A DNA stretch of 64,000 bases from Tyto alba (lineage: Eukaryota > Chordata > Aves > Strigiformes > Tytonidae), in contig NW_024881330.1 in NCBI RefSeq assembly GCF_018691265.1, forward strand, positions 13,288,386-13,352,385. Reading direction: 5' to 3'. This document shows, in pieces, positions 1 through 11,100 of this stretch (its first letter is position 1; every line of letters starts with the position of its first letter). The notes beneath the pieces were generated by a model that was not told where the DNA came from, searched no databases, and saw only the letters and a list, made by a program, of their open reading frames with translations. Made by a program: the position numbers and the translations under genes.

Positions 1-818
1 AATTGCACAGGTATTTGGCAAATGAAGTCCACAGTGTGATAGGTTTGCTCTTTAGAACTTCCAAACCAAGTGTCCAGCCACACAATTGGAAGATTTCTAG
101 AAAGAGGTCCATTACAATATCAAAGTAATGTGCTTCAGGTTGACTACTCTGGGTTGATGGGATGTCAGAAGATAAGTAGCCACTGCCTAAGATATTCCAA
201 ATAGTAGTCAAAAAAAGATTCCACTGCTGCTTTAAATATGTTCTAATTTAAACAAAAGACTTACAGAGAAGGAATTAGATCCAGAAGAAATGACTAGCTG
301 ACTGTAAAAAGAAACTGCTGAGAATGGGAGTAAGGATGAAACATTAAATCAGCCCACAAATTTTTCATGTGCAAACAATGAAAAAAATAAGGAGACACGA
401 GAAGCAGAAACAATGAAAACACACCAAAGAAAGTCCACTAACATTCTGATTCTAATTATACAGACAACGAAGAGTCAGTCAAAACTGAGCTGTCAGGGCT
501 TAAATACAAAATTTAGGGAAACTTATTTTGTTGCTTGTTCACTGCAAAGCACTTTATCACACATAATAGTTACCACAAATTAGATGAAACAAAGCCACCT
601 CAGAACTGTACGTAGTAAAAAAGTACACAGGAGGGAGAGGGCAGAATATTTCAACAAAACAAACATCACAATTTCCATCAGTTCCAATCTCTATTTCCAT
701 AAAAGAGTTGTTATAAACCCGCAGCATAATCTTGGTGTATTCTACACAAAGGAAGTCCCTGTTTTCAGAGACTATCTGTATTCAACCAAAATTAGAGGTA
801 CAATCCATATTAAAATAC
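1..818 (-). other. FAM91A1: FAM91A1 intron 6 (partial)
   Basis: This is AT-rich intronic sequence left of exon 6. I see no exon, RNA gene or recognisable mobile element in it. The open frame at 584-823 is a chance frame that runs antisense into exon 6. Confidence 0.7.
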
Positions 819-932
819 CTTGATGTCATCCTCAGTGATGTAGCCAGACTGCACGACCCACCACGCTTCTATGGAAATCTCCACAGGTTTCACAGGTAAC
901 AGATCATGGGCAGTTTTCCTTCTGAAAAATTT
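819..932 (-). CDS. FAM91A1: FAM91A1 coding exon 6
   Basis: 114 nt encode residues 146-183, from KFFRRKTAHDLLPVKPVEIS to GYITEDDIK. The acceptor is CCACTGCAG and the donor is AAG|GTATTT, which lacks the usual G at +5. The next exon, expected to start near ICTLPEKC, was not found in positions 1-818, so it lies outside the window. Confidence 0.95.
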
Positions 933-3900
933 CTGCAGTGGTACAGTCCATTTGAGATAGTAATAAAGAGCACTTCACATGTGCAGAGACACATTTACCT
1001 TTACATAAACTGATTTTTACAAAAATTCATTTTTAGGTACATTATATTCACAGACTGGACACAAACAAATACTATTAGCCTCATAATTTAGTAAGTTTCC
1101 CTCCTCTCTCAAATCACACGAAAATAGGAAGGAAAATAATTCTTTCCATCTGATACTGTTAAGTCTTCCCATAAACCCGTATTTTGATCCATATTGTGTG
1201 TGTCACTAGTTAAAAAACCACACAATTCAAACACACTAGGATCAAGTCCAAATTTAAACTATTTGTGACATTTTCCACTCTGAACCAGTAAGAGAGCACA
1301 GCAAACAAAGTATACAAATAGGGTATTTTAAAGAAGATCAATGATGTCAAAAATAGAATTTTAGGAACGTACTTTATTTACTTTAAAGGACAAAGTACCC
1401 CACATTCTCAATGGGCATAGTGCTAAAAAGTACAGTGAATATCAGTCCAAGAAAAAAAAAAAAAGAGGTTACTGTTTATTTATAGACCTAAATAGCTTCT
1501 CTTCAGCTGCAAAGCCATTACTTTTTGGTTCACTATCAACTTCATATTTTGGTAAGCACACTTTTGGTTGAAGGAATACTGTGAAGATACTGCAAGAGCA
1601 CTTACAAGTTTCCTGAAGAAAGGAACTGTTGCAAACTAAGGGTTCTACTTCTATCAACAGTCATAACAATGTTTTCCACATGTGCTGTTCACGTGCAAGG
1701 ATGCCTGTTCACTCATCACCATTGCCATCAAGGAAAATATACATACTACAAAAATTTACACCTAGACAGAGTACTGTCTCAGAACAAACTCCAGTCGCAA
1801 CTGCACTCATACAAACATGGAATAATTCTTCCAGAACCAGTATCTTTATCCCATGTTTATACTGGCCAGAAGACATGAGTTATCTGATGCCATATAGTAA
1901 ATATAGCTCTGAAAATATGCGATTTAAAAAAAAGAAAACAAACAACCACACACACACAACCAAAAACAAACGTAGCACTGAGTATACGTTAGTATACTTT
2001 GATTTTAAATTTAAAAGCTCTTTATTAACTTCAGAAAACAACATAATTAGCAATATACTATGTCATTCTCAATTAGTGACACTATTAAACTAACCAGGCC
2101 CATGAAATTAATCTATTCATTTTCTATGAAATAAATACAGGAGGGAAGGGAGAAGGAAAGAGGGGAAATTGAAGACAAACTTACTTTTGAAGACCTACAT
2201 TGGTTCATTAGATCTATATACTGATTTCTTCCTATACCAAGAAGTCTTAAACCTGAAAAATAAGTAAGGTTTTACTTCTCTTAAGACAGGTTTAAGCTGC
2301 AGATACATAAAACATTCTTCAAAGAATCAGACCTACTTCTGTGATATTTTTAATTAGTCTTTCTTGCCAAAATAATAGTTACAGAAGCTAAATTCAGTTC
2401 TAACTGAATTTGACAGAGAACCATGTGCATTTAAAACCAGAATCCATCCCCATTTGTTTACCCTGTACATGTGGAAAAAAAAAAAAAATCCCACATCACT
2501 CAACTCCCATGGTAGCAGGGAATAATCCAACCCCTTTCTCTCCCCTATATTCACATCAACAAGTAATAATTATGCTTCGGATTAGCAGGACTGGAGTTGT
2601 ACCAGGTTTTGGTTGATAGTTTTTCTTCCCCCTAACCAAGCCCACACCACGCACTAGATTAAAACTCTGAACTAAGAATTAGAGCACAAAAAGCCACATA
2701 AGCCTCTAAGGAAGATGATTACAACATAGTTGAGCTAAAGTGAATCAAAATTTAATTCTATCATCTCTAGCCTTCAATCGTTAAGGTACTATGAAAAGAT
2801 GCTGGAAAACTACTTGTTAGTTTTAACCCATGTTCTGTCTTAGTTTTAACTTCAACTTTCTAGCATGACACTAGTTTTTATGATAAAACATTAATAAAGG
2901 TGTTTAACTTAATTATACTGCAATCACCAACCTGCAGCTGCTGCTAAAATAACAGAATTACTCAGGAGGGGGACAGGGGAGAGGGGCTTTGGGGTGTGGA
3001 ACAAAAAACAGGGAAGCCTTTCCTCTCTTCATATTCCTGACTAACACTAGATTTCCAACAAGCTACATGGTGCTGAGGTACACAGTTTTTCCTTATCTGT
3101 TTCCCCAGTGTGAGCAAATTAGTACAGTTAACTGACAGTATCCTTTAATAACAAAACAAAACACAACTGTTTTCAACAGCTCCAGGTTCCTCACCTGACT
3201 ACACACTATCCTTGAAGAGAATTTTATAAATTCATATCAAAGGTGAGGAATTAAGTCCTCAGCTATAAATTTCTTAGTGGCAGGTTTGATTAACACTCTC
3301 ACTATACCAGCAGTTTACATTTTTCTCTGTAAGACTTATCAGTAGGCTACTGCTCTCACCCTGTTCTCCTCCACCAGGTTCAATGTTTTTGCCTTCCTAA
3401 TCTCCTCACTCCATACCCACAGCAGTCTAACAGAAAGCAGAATAAAACATCTTGCACATCCCGGAGTGTCAAAAAATACCAGATTCTCCTCTCTCTTTTT
3501 CTGGTACATCATCCCTCAATCCACACTGAAGGTAATTCACAGAAGCGTCAAGAGCCTTTCAGTGTCTTGCTAAAGCTTTCTGTCCAACACATGCCAAAAA
3601 ACATGCCAGAAAAGGACCAGCAGCTCAGCTTGCTGATGCACAACAGCCAGTAAGACTTTCCATCCAGAAGTCCAAGCAAACACGAATGCAATACAAGCAA
3701 GGACAGAAGCTGCACAAGGTTTTGCATGTGCCTATCTGTACTCAAACTAGCCCCATTCCAGTGCTGACTATACGGGCAGAACTCTGTATGGGGACCACAT
3801 GTGCCTTAATATCACTATTTAAATGCTTCTACACCTTCATTCACATGCTGAACAGATGCCCACAAGTCTGTTTTCAGAAGCTCCTTATTACCAATTCCTT

Positions 3901-6900
3901 GAAAGCAGTAATGCAACTAGGTAATACTTACAGTCAGCAGCAGTGAAGTTGGGTAATGAATCATAGCTTTTTTCACTGTTCATTATATCCTTAAAAAGAC
4001 AAGAAAATTTAGTTCCAATAAGAAAGTCATTGTTTCAGAGAAGCAGGTCTCAAATTCTGCCTGCCCTTTTTTTTTTAAAAAAACAAAATGAAATCAAAAC
4101 AAATCTATTAAAGTTAGTTACCTTATCAAACTTGCCAATTACTTGCTTAATCATTACACAGTAAGTTAAACACACAAAAAAATAGTCTTTTGTTTAGTCA
4201 GTTTTACAAAGATAAATGCTGACTGAAAGAATAATAAACAAAATCCCGTATAACTTTACAAAAAAAAACCAGCACATGGAATTGCTAGCGGTAATAACAG
4301 AATTAGCTAACAACTAATCCACTATGTCCGGAATCACTATACACAAAATAAGAAAAGCACTTCTGATATCCAATGAAAATAAAAGAAGGTTGCCAGAGTG
4401 CTGACAAAAAACAGAACCATCTTTGTTCTCATAAAGAATCTGCCTTGAGCTTTTGAAAAAGCTTCTAATATGGTTAAGTGTCCTTTTGAAAAAGAACAAA
4501 GAAGTAAAATAACCATTCAAATGTGCTGTTTTTTAAAAATGGTAATTTTCTTTGTTTTATTAAACAGAATGATGTCTGTCTTTTACAGTTTGAAGTGAAG
4601 AATAACAAATCTCAAACCTCAAAAGAAAAAGACTGGCCTCTGAGCAGTCTCACCCTAGCTCCACATGGCAAAGTTCAGCTCTTGAAAGACTAAGGAGGAC
4701 AGAAGGGAAAAAACTGCAGGTACAAGTAGTTCTCTAGAAGCTTTCCTTACCATTTCCTTACTTGTTAGTAGACCCTACCCAAACCCAAACCAACTATGTG
4801 ACACTGCCTTGTACGCATTACAGGGCCACTGCCAACATCTCTAGGACAGAAAACATCATCATCTCACAGTAGTTTTGTACTCACCTCCATTATACCCGTG
4901 TAATAGGAAAATGGTGTTACCCTCAGACCTTTCACCATGATGTCAGACAAATGATAAGGGTACAACATGAGATGATCTCGACTGTATTTTAACAGATCCT
5001 CATAATATTTACGTTCATCTTTCTTGACATGCTTAACTACAAGGGGAGGGAAAAAAAGTTACACTGTTCTATTATGTTCGTTTTTTTAAAAAAAGTGCTA
5101 CAACAAAAGGATTAAAAATAGTATAATGGCAATTGACATAAAACTAAGAACAAAATAAATGAGTGGTGCAGGGCATTCAGTACCTAAGGATTTCTACATA
5201 CCATACAAGTACTCACAGAGCCTTTAAGGATGACATTAGAACAGAGCAGATATATTTTACAGTTTACCAGGAAATGGCCCATTAGGACAGAACTCACACA
5301 GGCTGTAGGAAATTATCTTTTAATGAGTGAAACTATTATCTACTTTGGGAAGACAAATGCATGCAGTCAATGCAAAATAAATTGAAAGCCTGCAAACAAG
5401 TCATAGCCAACAGCTCATGTGAGTCAGATCCACTCTCTGCATCTCATCTAGTGACAGGTTTTATTTTACTAGTCAAATCCCCTCTTAACATCTACATTTC
5501 TTGAAAAAGGGCAGCATACCTACAGCAAGAAGTTCCATCTGCCAACTCAGTAACATTAAAGTGTGCTTCACTAGAAAAGCTGCCAAATAGACTCATCAAG
5601 AAAAGTCTTGACTTTTGTTTTATCTTTTAAAAGTATTTCTTTTCAGGGAAGGAGGGACTTTTGAGCAGGGTTAGTTCTTGCATTTTTACAGTAAAGATAA
5701 GCTTCCACACAGAAGAATCAGGTAGCAATTAAAAGTTACTTAGCTTCTTTACTCACCTAAGTTATTCCGGTATCGTAACTGATTGCGAATGCTGTAGAGT
5801 ACGACCTGTCTTTCATATTCCCTCTGAGAGTTTCCAAGACCCTTGAAAACATAAAGGGCTTTTAGCCGACATGCACAAAACCCCTTTTAGTTAAACCACT
5901 GCAGCACCTTAAGAATAAATATATGCAAGCAGTTGTCATTACTCAGGTAGTCCCCCCAGTTCAATGCAGTGATAGTATCTTTAGTCTCTGTATGAGGTCA
6001 AAAGTATCTTTAGTTAAATAGGTCTCTCTATACAGGATGCAAATTTAAGCAATAATCTTTAGTTTCTTTCCTAATACCATTCTTATAAAAAAAAAAAAAA
6101 GAGAGCATCTAATTCTCAAATCAAAGGTTTTAAACTGTATTTTAGAAGACACAAAGTATCAAGCATTTTATCAAGCATTCAGGGTCTTGCAGCCTTGAAG
6201 AATTACCCAGAACTAGCGTAGCATAAACCAAGCGTGGTGAATGACATGTGATGCTTCAACTGCTGCACTCTAAGTTTATAATGCAAAAAAAAATAATAAT
6301 GAAACAGCTCAAGTTGTAGCTTCACACAAGCAAAGCAATCAAGTGATTTTAGGTCACAAGATTAAGGCGTAAGCACAGCATGAAGGAAGATAAAAAAATA
6401 ACTTTGGTTGATGCTTTAAATGCCTTATTTCAAAAACAGCTCCCTTAAAATTCTTCTACTCTGCAATTGCAACAAGTGAGCTGGGTGGGTTTTTTCCCCC
6501 CTCTCCTGGTTCCCTCATTGATGCTTATATTAAAAAAAATCCTTGGATAAAAGACATAGTTTACTGCATATAAGGGATAAACAAGTTACCCACATACTGC
6601 AGAATCAAGCATTAGAAAAGAAACACCTGGTATCACAGAAAAGGTCCATAAATGTTTAAATAGCCCAGGAGGGATCCAAGTATTCGTTCAAAGCATAAAA
6701 ATACTAAGGAGTATTTTAACACTAAAGTAAACAAAACAGTATTCTAGAAGTTACATGAAAATAAATAATGCATTAAATACTGGTATATTTTCTATCCTGA
6801 ATCACACAGCCAACAGTATGGCACTCGGGTAGACAGGTAAAGAAAAATCATCATCCATGCCCTTCTTACAGCTCCTGAAAGCTCCAACTCAAGGAATTTA

Positions 6901-7709
6901 ATCACTCAGGGCCTGCAGCCACTGCTCATCCTCTTCATCCTTCCTTTGTGCAAGGGCAGGAACTGTTTAACAACACGTGCTTTCAAGCAGCATAAGACTT
7001 TGCAGATGAGAACCTCCTCTCGACTTGACACAATGCCTCCCCTCTGCTATCAGAGGCCCATTAAATTCAGCAAATCAAAATTTCATGAGGTTTTCTTTTG
7101 ACTCGAGCCACTCACTGCATCAGCTCCCTGGCTACTGAAACACAGATCTGCACAGGTCTCCGATGACACCTGTCCTGGTTCGGCTCGCACTACTCATGGG
7201 CTGCGTGAGGGATTCCCCTCTCAGCTGGTCTGGCGTCTGCACAAGCTGGGAGAGGACCTCCACACCTCCCTCTGCCCACAGAGACCCCAAACCACCCCTT
7301 CACCAACCTCTCCTCACAGGGGCCCCCCCAAACATAGACATACATCCCCCACTCCTCACATACAGACCCCACACCACCCTCACATCCCATTCTCCCCCTT
7401 GAGACACACGTTCCCTCCCCCGCCTCTCCCACACTGCCCCCCTCCCCACAAAAAAACCCACACCCGCGCCCCTATCTCCCCACAGCCCGACACCTCCCTC
7501 CCCAGGTAGGCACCCCGTGTCCCGGGCCGCCTGCCTTCCCCCGGGGCAGTGAGGGCTGAGCCTCGACGCCTCCACGCCCTCCGCCTAGCACTCTCCCTCT
7601 CACCGCTTCCCGAGCTCGGCAGCCCGCCCGCCGGTACCTGCTTGACGCTGGCCGGCAGCCGGGCCCAGGGGTAGTTGTGACGAATGTGGAACTCCACGTC
7701 GATGTTCAT
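819..7709 (-). CDS. FAM91A1: FAM91A1, 5' part of gene (coding exons 1-6 of a longer gene)
   Basis: This is the N-terminal 183 residues of FAM91A1, read as a join of six exons on the minus strand: 7709-7638, 5841-5757, 5036-4885, 3989-3932, 2252-2185 and 932-819. All exon phases fit (0,1,0,1,0,0) and every intron has AG/GT borders. The protein starts MNIDVEFHIRHNYPW, which matches the vertebrate FAM91A1 N-terminus from memory, and the later exons stay co-linear with it. Vertebrate FAM91A1 is about 840 residues, so roughly 78% of it lies left of position 1. From established knowledge, FAM91A1 is a cytosolic and trans-Golgi protein that partners WDR11 and C17orf75. It links TBC1D23 and golgins to endosome-derived AP-1 vesicles. 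No catalytic motif or membrane segment is visible in this part. Confidence 0.95.
2185..2252 (-). CDS. FAM91A1: FAM91A1 coding exon 5
   Basis: 68 nt complete the split cysteine and encode LRLLGIGRNQYIDLMNQCRS and onward to residue 145. The acceptor is TTTTTCAG and the donor is AAA|GTAAGT, phase 0. Confidence 0.95.
3932..3989 (-). CDS. FAM91A1: FAM91A1 coding exon 4
   Basis: 58 nt encode DIMNSEKSYDSLPNFTAAD plus the first base of a cysteine codon, residues 104-123. The acceptor is TTTTTAAG and the donor is ACT|GTAAGT. Confidence 0.95.
4885..5036 (-). CDS. FAM91A1: FAM91A1 coding exon 3
   Basis: 152 nt encode residues 53-103. The exon begins VKHVKKDERKYYEDLLKYS and ends SYYTGIME. It completes the split valine codon from exon 2 and ends at GAG|GTGAGT in phase 0. 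Confidence 0.96.
5757..5841 (-). CDS. FAM91A1: FAM91A1 coding exon 2
   Basis: 85 nt encode GLGNSQREYERQVVLY and onward to RYRNNL, residues 25-52 plus one base. The acceptor is TTTTCAAG and the donor is G|GTGAGT. It joins exon 1 in phase 0 and leaves phase 1. Confidence 0.95.
7255..7510 (-). other. G-rich (minus strand) start of FAM91A1 intron 1, G-quadruplex motif
   Basis: The plus strand is dominated by C and A with few G. The FAM91A1 transcript is therefore G-rich just after its first exon. On the minus strand, 7447-7413 holds four or more runs of at least three G (GGGG, GGGGGG, GGG, GGGGG) separated by loops of 1-6 bases, which fits the standard G-quadruplex pattern. G-rich non-template DNA downstream of a CpG-island promoter is a known setting for R-loops. 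That role here is inferred. Confidence 0.55.
7638..7709 (-). CDS. FAM91A1: FAM91A1 coding exon 1
   Basis: The exon encodes residues 1-24, from MNIDVEFHIRHNY to ASVKQ. The ATG is at 7709-7707 on the minus strand with G at -3 (GCCATG), a good initiation context. The donor is CAG|GTACC. The exon sits inside the CpG island and ends in phase 0. Confidence 0.96.
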
Positions 7710-7880
7710 GGCGACCGGAGCAGCGCGGGCCGGGCCGCGCCGCGGGGGCCCGCCGCCCGGAGGCGCTCCCGCCCACCGGCCGCCGCTTCCGCCTTGCCGC
7801 CCCTCTGTACGCGTCACTTCCGCCGGGGCGGGGAGAGAGGCGGTGGTCGGCCCGGGAGACGTCCGCGGGCGGGGCGGGGC

Positions 7881-7892
7881 TGCGCATGCGCA
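7881..7892. promoter_or_regulatory. NRF1-type palindromic site
   Basis: TGCGCATGCGCA matches the NRF1 consensus YGCGCAYGCGCR and is a perfect palindrome. It lies about 170 bp upstream of the FAM91A1 ATG, in the CpG island next to GC boxes. Confidence 0.65.
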
Positions 7893-8019
7893 CGGCCGTG
7901 GGCGGGGTGCTCCGTCGAGGGTTTCACTCCCCTCGGCTCCCCCTCGCCTTCCGTGAACCCGCGCAGATTTGGGAGCGGAGCCGAGGGCAAAACGCCCCCG
8001 TTAGCCGCTTGGTTGCTGT

Positions 8020-8027
8020 TGACGTCA
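8020..8027. promoter_or_regulatory. Full CRE (CREB/ATF) site
   Basis: TGACGTCA is the full palindromic cAMP-response element. It is about 310 bp upstream of the FAM91A1 ATG, at the outer edge of the CpG island. Whether it is used cannot be told from sequence. Confidence 0.55.
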
Positions 8028-8110
8028 GTTTCCCAGTGCCCGCTCAGAGCCGGGGCAGAAACGAGCGGCCCTGGGCTGCGCCAGCTGAATGCGCCCGCAG
8101 CGTGGGGGCT

Positions 8111-11100
8111 GGGGGTGTGCACACCTGAGTACCCGCAGCCCACCCTGTCCGTGCAGGGTCTTGAGCAATTGGATTAGTATCCTCAAGGAAGCTGCCGCAC
8201 ATAAAACAGTAGCAGGTGCCCCTCATTTTAGGATTTAGGTTCTTGTGAGTCTGCCTGTGTCAAAGTTGGTGCCAATTCTCCATGCGGTATTTTCCTATTA
8301 AGTTTCAGTGAACTACAGGTGGGGAAAGAGCTCTGTATTTTTAACTCTACACAACGTTTTAGTGAATTATTTGGTGTATAAGAAGAATAAACAAAGCAAG
8401 TGAGGCCCTGATAACTTGTGCCATTTATTTTTTAAGACTGCTATCCTGCATGCTCAATAATTATCTCAGAGCGGTGGTGACAGAGCTGAAAGGGGACCAA
8501 CAGCAACAGAGAGAAACTCAGTGCTCTGTTCTCTTCGAGTAGATCCCCACAGAACGACAGACCCGGTTCTCATTTGGTGTCACCAGTATCTTCAGGATCC
8601 CACTTCGAAGTAACTGCAAAGACACAATGCCTCAGCTGGTGGACGTGCCCCGTGGTGCCAGCACGCAGAGATCCCTGCAGCTGAGGAGATGGCAAGCAGC
8701 TCACATCATCTCCAGACTCTCGGCTGCGGCCTCCCTGCTCTTATCACTGGCAGGATTCAGTTTGGGAACAGTCACAGCCTGCAAATCTGACTTCAGCCCT
8801 CAATTCTTTTAGTCCCAGTTGTCAGATTTCTTATGAGCCACTCTCTGTCACACCCTACAATGGGTTATAAATAAACTATGAAAAGATATTAATAAGAAAC
8901 CCTTTTTGCCTTGCCCATTGCCACATAAAACAGATGGTACAGGCCTTTGGCTGGTACTGTCTATTTGCTTTTGATATCAGTAATTAGACACACCTCTCAA
9001 CAGGGCAGGACATTTTTTTTCTTTGCTGGTTCTGATGTAAATTATTTTGTTAGTGGCACCAGCACCTGAATAATACTTTTAGTAAGACACAGATATGAAA
9101 ATCCACAAGCTAAAAATTCAGGTGCTCAGAATAACAGTAATATATGCAGTATTCCTATGCCATTATATTCCTATCAGCTGTTCCGTATTTTTCAGTGATA
9201 GCACTGGCAAAAGGGAAAAAAAAGAAAAACAAAACAACAATTGGAAAGAAACTACTGAGGTAGGGTAGACCTTCAGAGAGGCAGAATAACTGAGCAGAGC
9301 TGTGATTAGAAGCCATAGTGGAAGCACTTGATTTTTAACAGGTTTTTAATTTATTACCAGAAAGGGTACCATCCAACAAAATTGTTCTGTGTTTCTTAAT
9401 GAGTTTGGGAATTTGTAGACAACTGATTTAAAATCACTTTCTAAATGAAGATTGTTGGTAAAACGCTCTGAACTCTTGTACCTTCAATTGAGGTCACTGA
9501 ACTTTGAAGTTATAATCATGTTATTTTAAATCCTGTATGTAAAATACAGTAAGGTCTGAGGATCAGGCTACTGATCCTTTTTTCCAAACCTTAGGATATC
9601 ATTAAAACCACATCCACTCCCTCCCAGCTCTGATCTTCAGGATGGATGTGTATGTGTAGGACGTTGTGCAGTTTAGTTTCTCCAGCTGACCCTTCAGGCA
9701 GTTGCAGCGACAAACAGATTTATCCAGGAACACAGGCACTATTCATAGCTTTCACCAGTCCTTTACGACTTTCCCTGACTTGCATTAGTGCCCATAGGTA
9801 ATTAAACCTTGTTCAGAAATTGCTGCCCCTAGTTTGATGCTCAGTAGACCTGTGCCGCTGACGACATATAATTAATATTTTATTTTTTTTTCTGTTATGG
9901 TTAGTACACATGACTATTTACTTAAATGCATTCATTTCTGTCAGGAATAACCTTCCTTTGTGAGGACAGGCAAAACAAGGATTGAACACTTTAGCCTGGT
10001 GTGCATCACCCATTACCTGTTCTTCCACCTTCTGTAATAAAATCTCCACTTACTTTTGTTTGCCCCTTCTGAGATATTTTTAGACCATCTTCATTTTGTC
10101 TTTGATATTTCTTGCTGATCATAACTCATTTGCTTTTCTAAATTGATTGCCTTGTTCTCCATATCTACTTGCAGCCTCAGTTATGGTTAATTGTCTTTTG
10201 AAGTTTCATTTTCTTAATGAGTACTTGTTGCAGATGTATTGCTACACATTTTTCTTACAATGCTTTCTATCTTCCCTTCCTATAGAGAAAATTTGCTTCT
10301 TGGGTTTTAATATCTTTGCTTCCAGTCATTCTCAGCAACCTTCATTCTTGAGATCACCTTCTCAAAAGACATTACCTTTTGGTTCACTGAATTTTCCAAG
10401 TCTTCTTTTTTCCTTATTCCAATTCTTTTGTGCTTTTTCCTTGCAACAAGTTAAGTCCGTGTCTCATTACCACTTTTAAACAAACTACCTTCCCTTTCTG
10501 GATTTCCAACCACTTCCTCATTTTTCAAAATCTGAAGTAGCAACTTGACTTCCTCTAGTGACTTCCTCTATTTCCTGAGACCAGAGCTGATTCCAGTGTG
10601 CTCAAGAAGCTTGATGGACGTGGGGGCCTGACAGTTTGCTTTTCCCATCAACAAGTAGATGAGGCATATCTACACAGTAAAATACAGTGCTCTGAGAGAG
10701 CGAGCTGAGCTGAATCAGTGCAGCTCTCCTCTGCACTGAGCACCTGCACTGAGAAGTTGCAATGAGATCTCTTACTCGCATTCCTGCTAGTCCTGGCTGG
10801 CCTGGTCAGCTGCATGTGACCTTCATCAACATGCGAAGGATGTCTGCTCTCCAAGATAACTCTTGTCTCTTTCTCGGGAATGATTTGCGCAGCACCCCCG
10901 AACTGCTTATTCAAATTGACAACTGTTGATCAGATCTCCAGACCAAATAATTCCCAGGGAATTCTTCCCTCAGAAATAATGGGTTTTTTCATATCCGTTA
11001 ATGGGACAGCGGCTTCCTTCAAGGACACTGACTTCCAACTGGAGGCAAATTCGTTGTAATTGCCTGATTTTAGCTGAGTTTGTTGATGGGCTGAATTGTT

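Larger units (their letters stand above)
933..7637 (-). other. FAM91A1: FAM91A1 introns 1-5
   Basis: The introns occupy 933-2184, 2253-3931, 3990-4884, 5037-5756 and 5842-7637. They are AT-rich with scattered A-tracts, for example near 1450, 2476 and 6089. I see no mobile element that I can name. The part of intron 1 nearest the promoter (about 7255-7510) is very C-rich on the plus strand and is annotated separately. Confidence 0.7.
7600..8110 (-). promoter_or_regulatory. FAM91A1: CpG-island promoter of FAM91A1
   Basis: This is the densest CpG stretch in the window and surrounds the FAM91A1 start codon. Visible elements upstream of the gene are an ETS-type site (ACTTCCG, 7816-7822), GGGCGGGG GC-boxes near 7868-7880 and 7900-7907, an NRF1-type palindrome and a full CRE. 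No TATA box is evident. The layout is typical of a housekeeping promoter with dispersed initiation. I cannot place the transcription start exactly. Confidence 0.75.

Noticed and set aside
7190..8226. Several long arginine- and proline-rich frames on both strands around the FAM91A1 promoter
   Set aside because: High GC content in the CpG island suppresses stop codons. Only the 24 codons of FAM91A1 exon 1 show homology.
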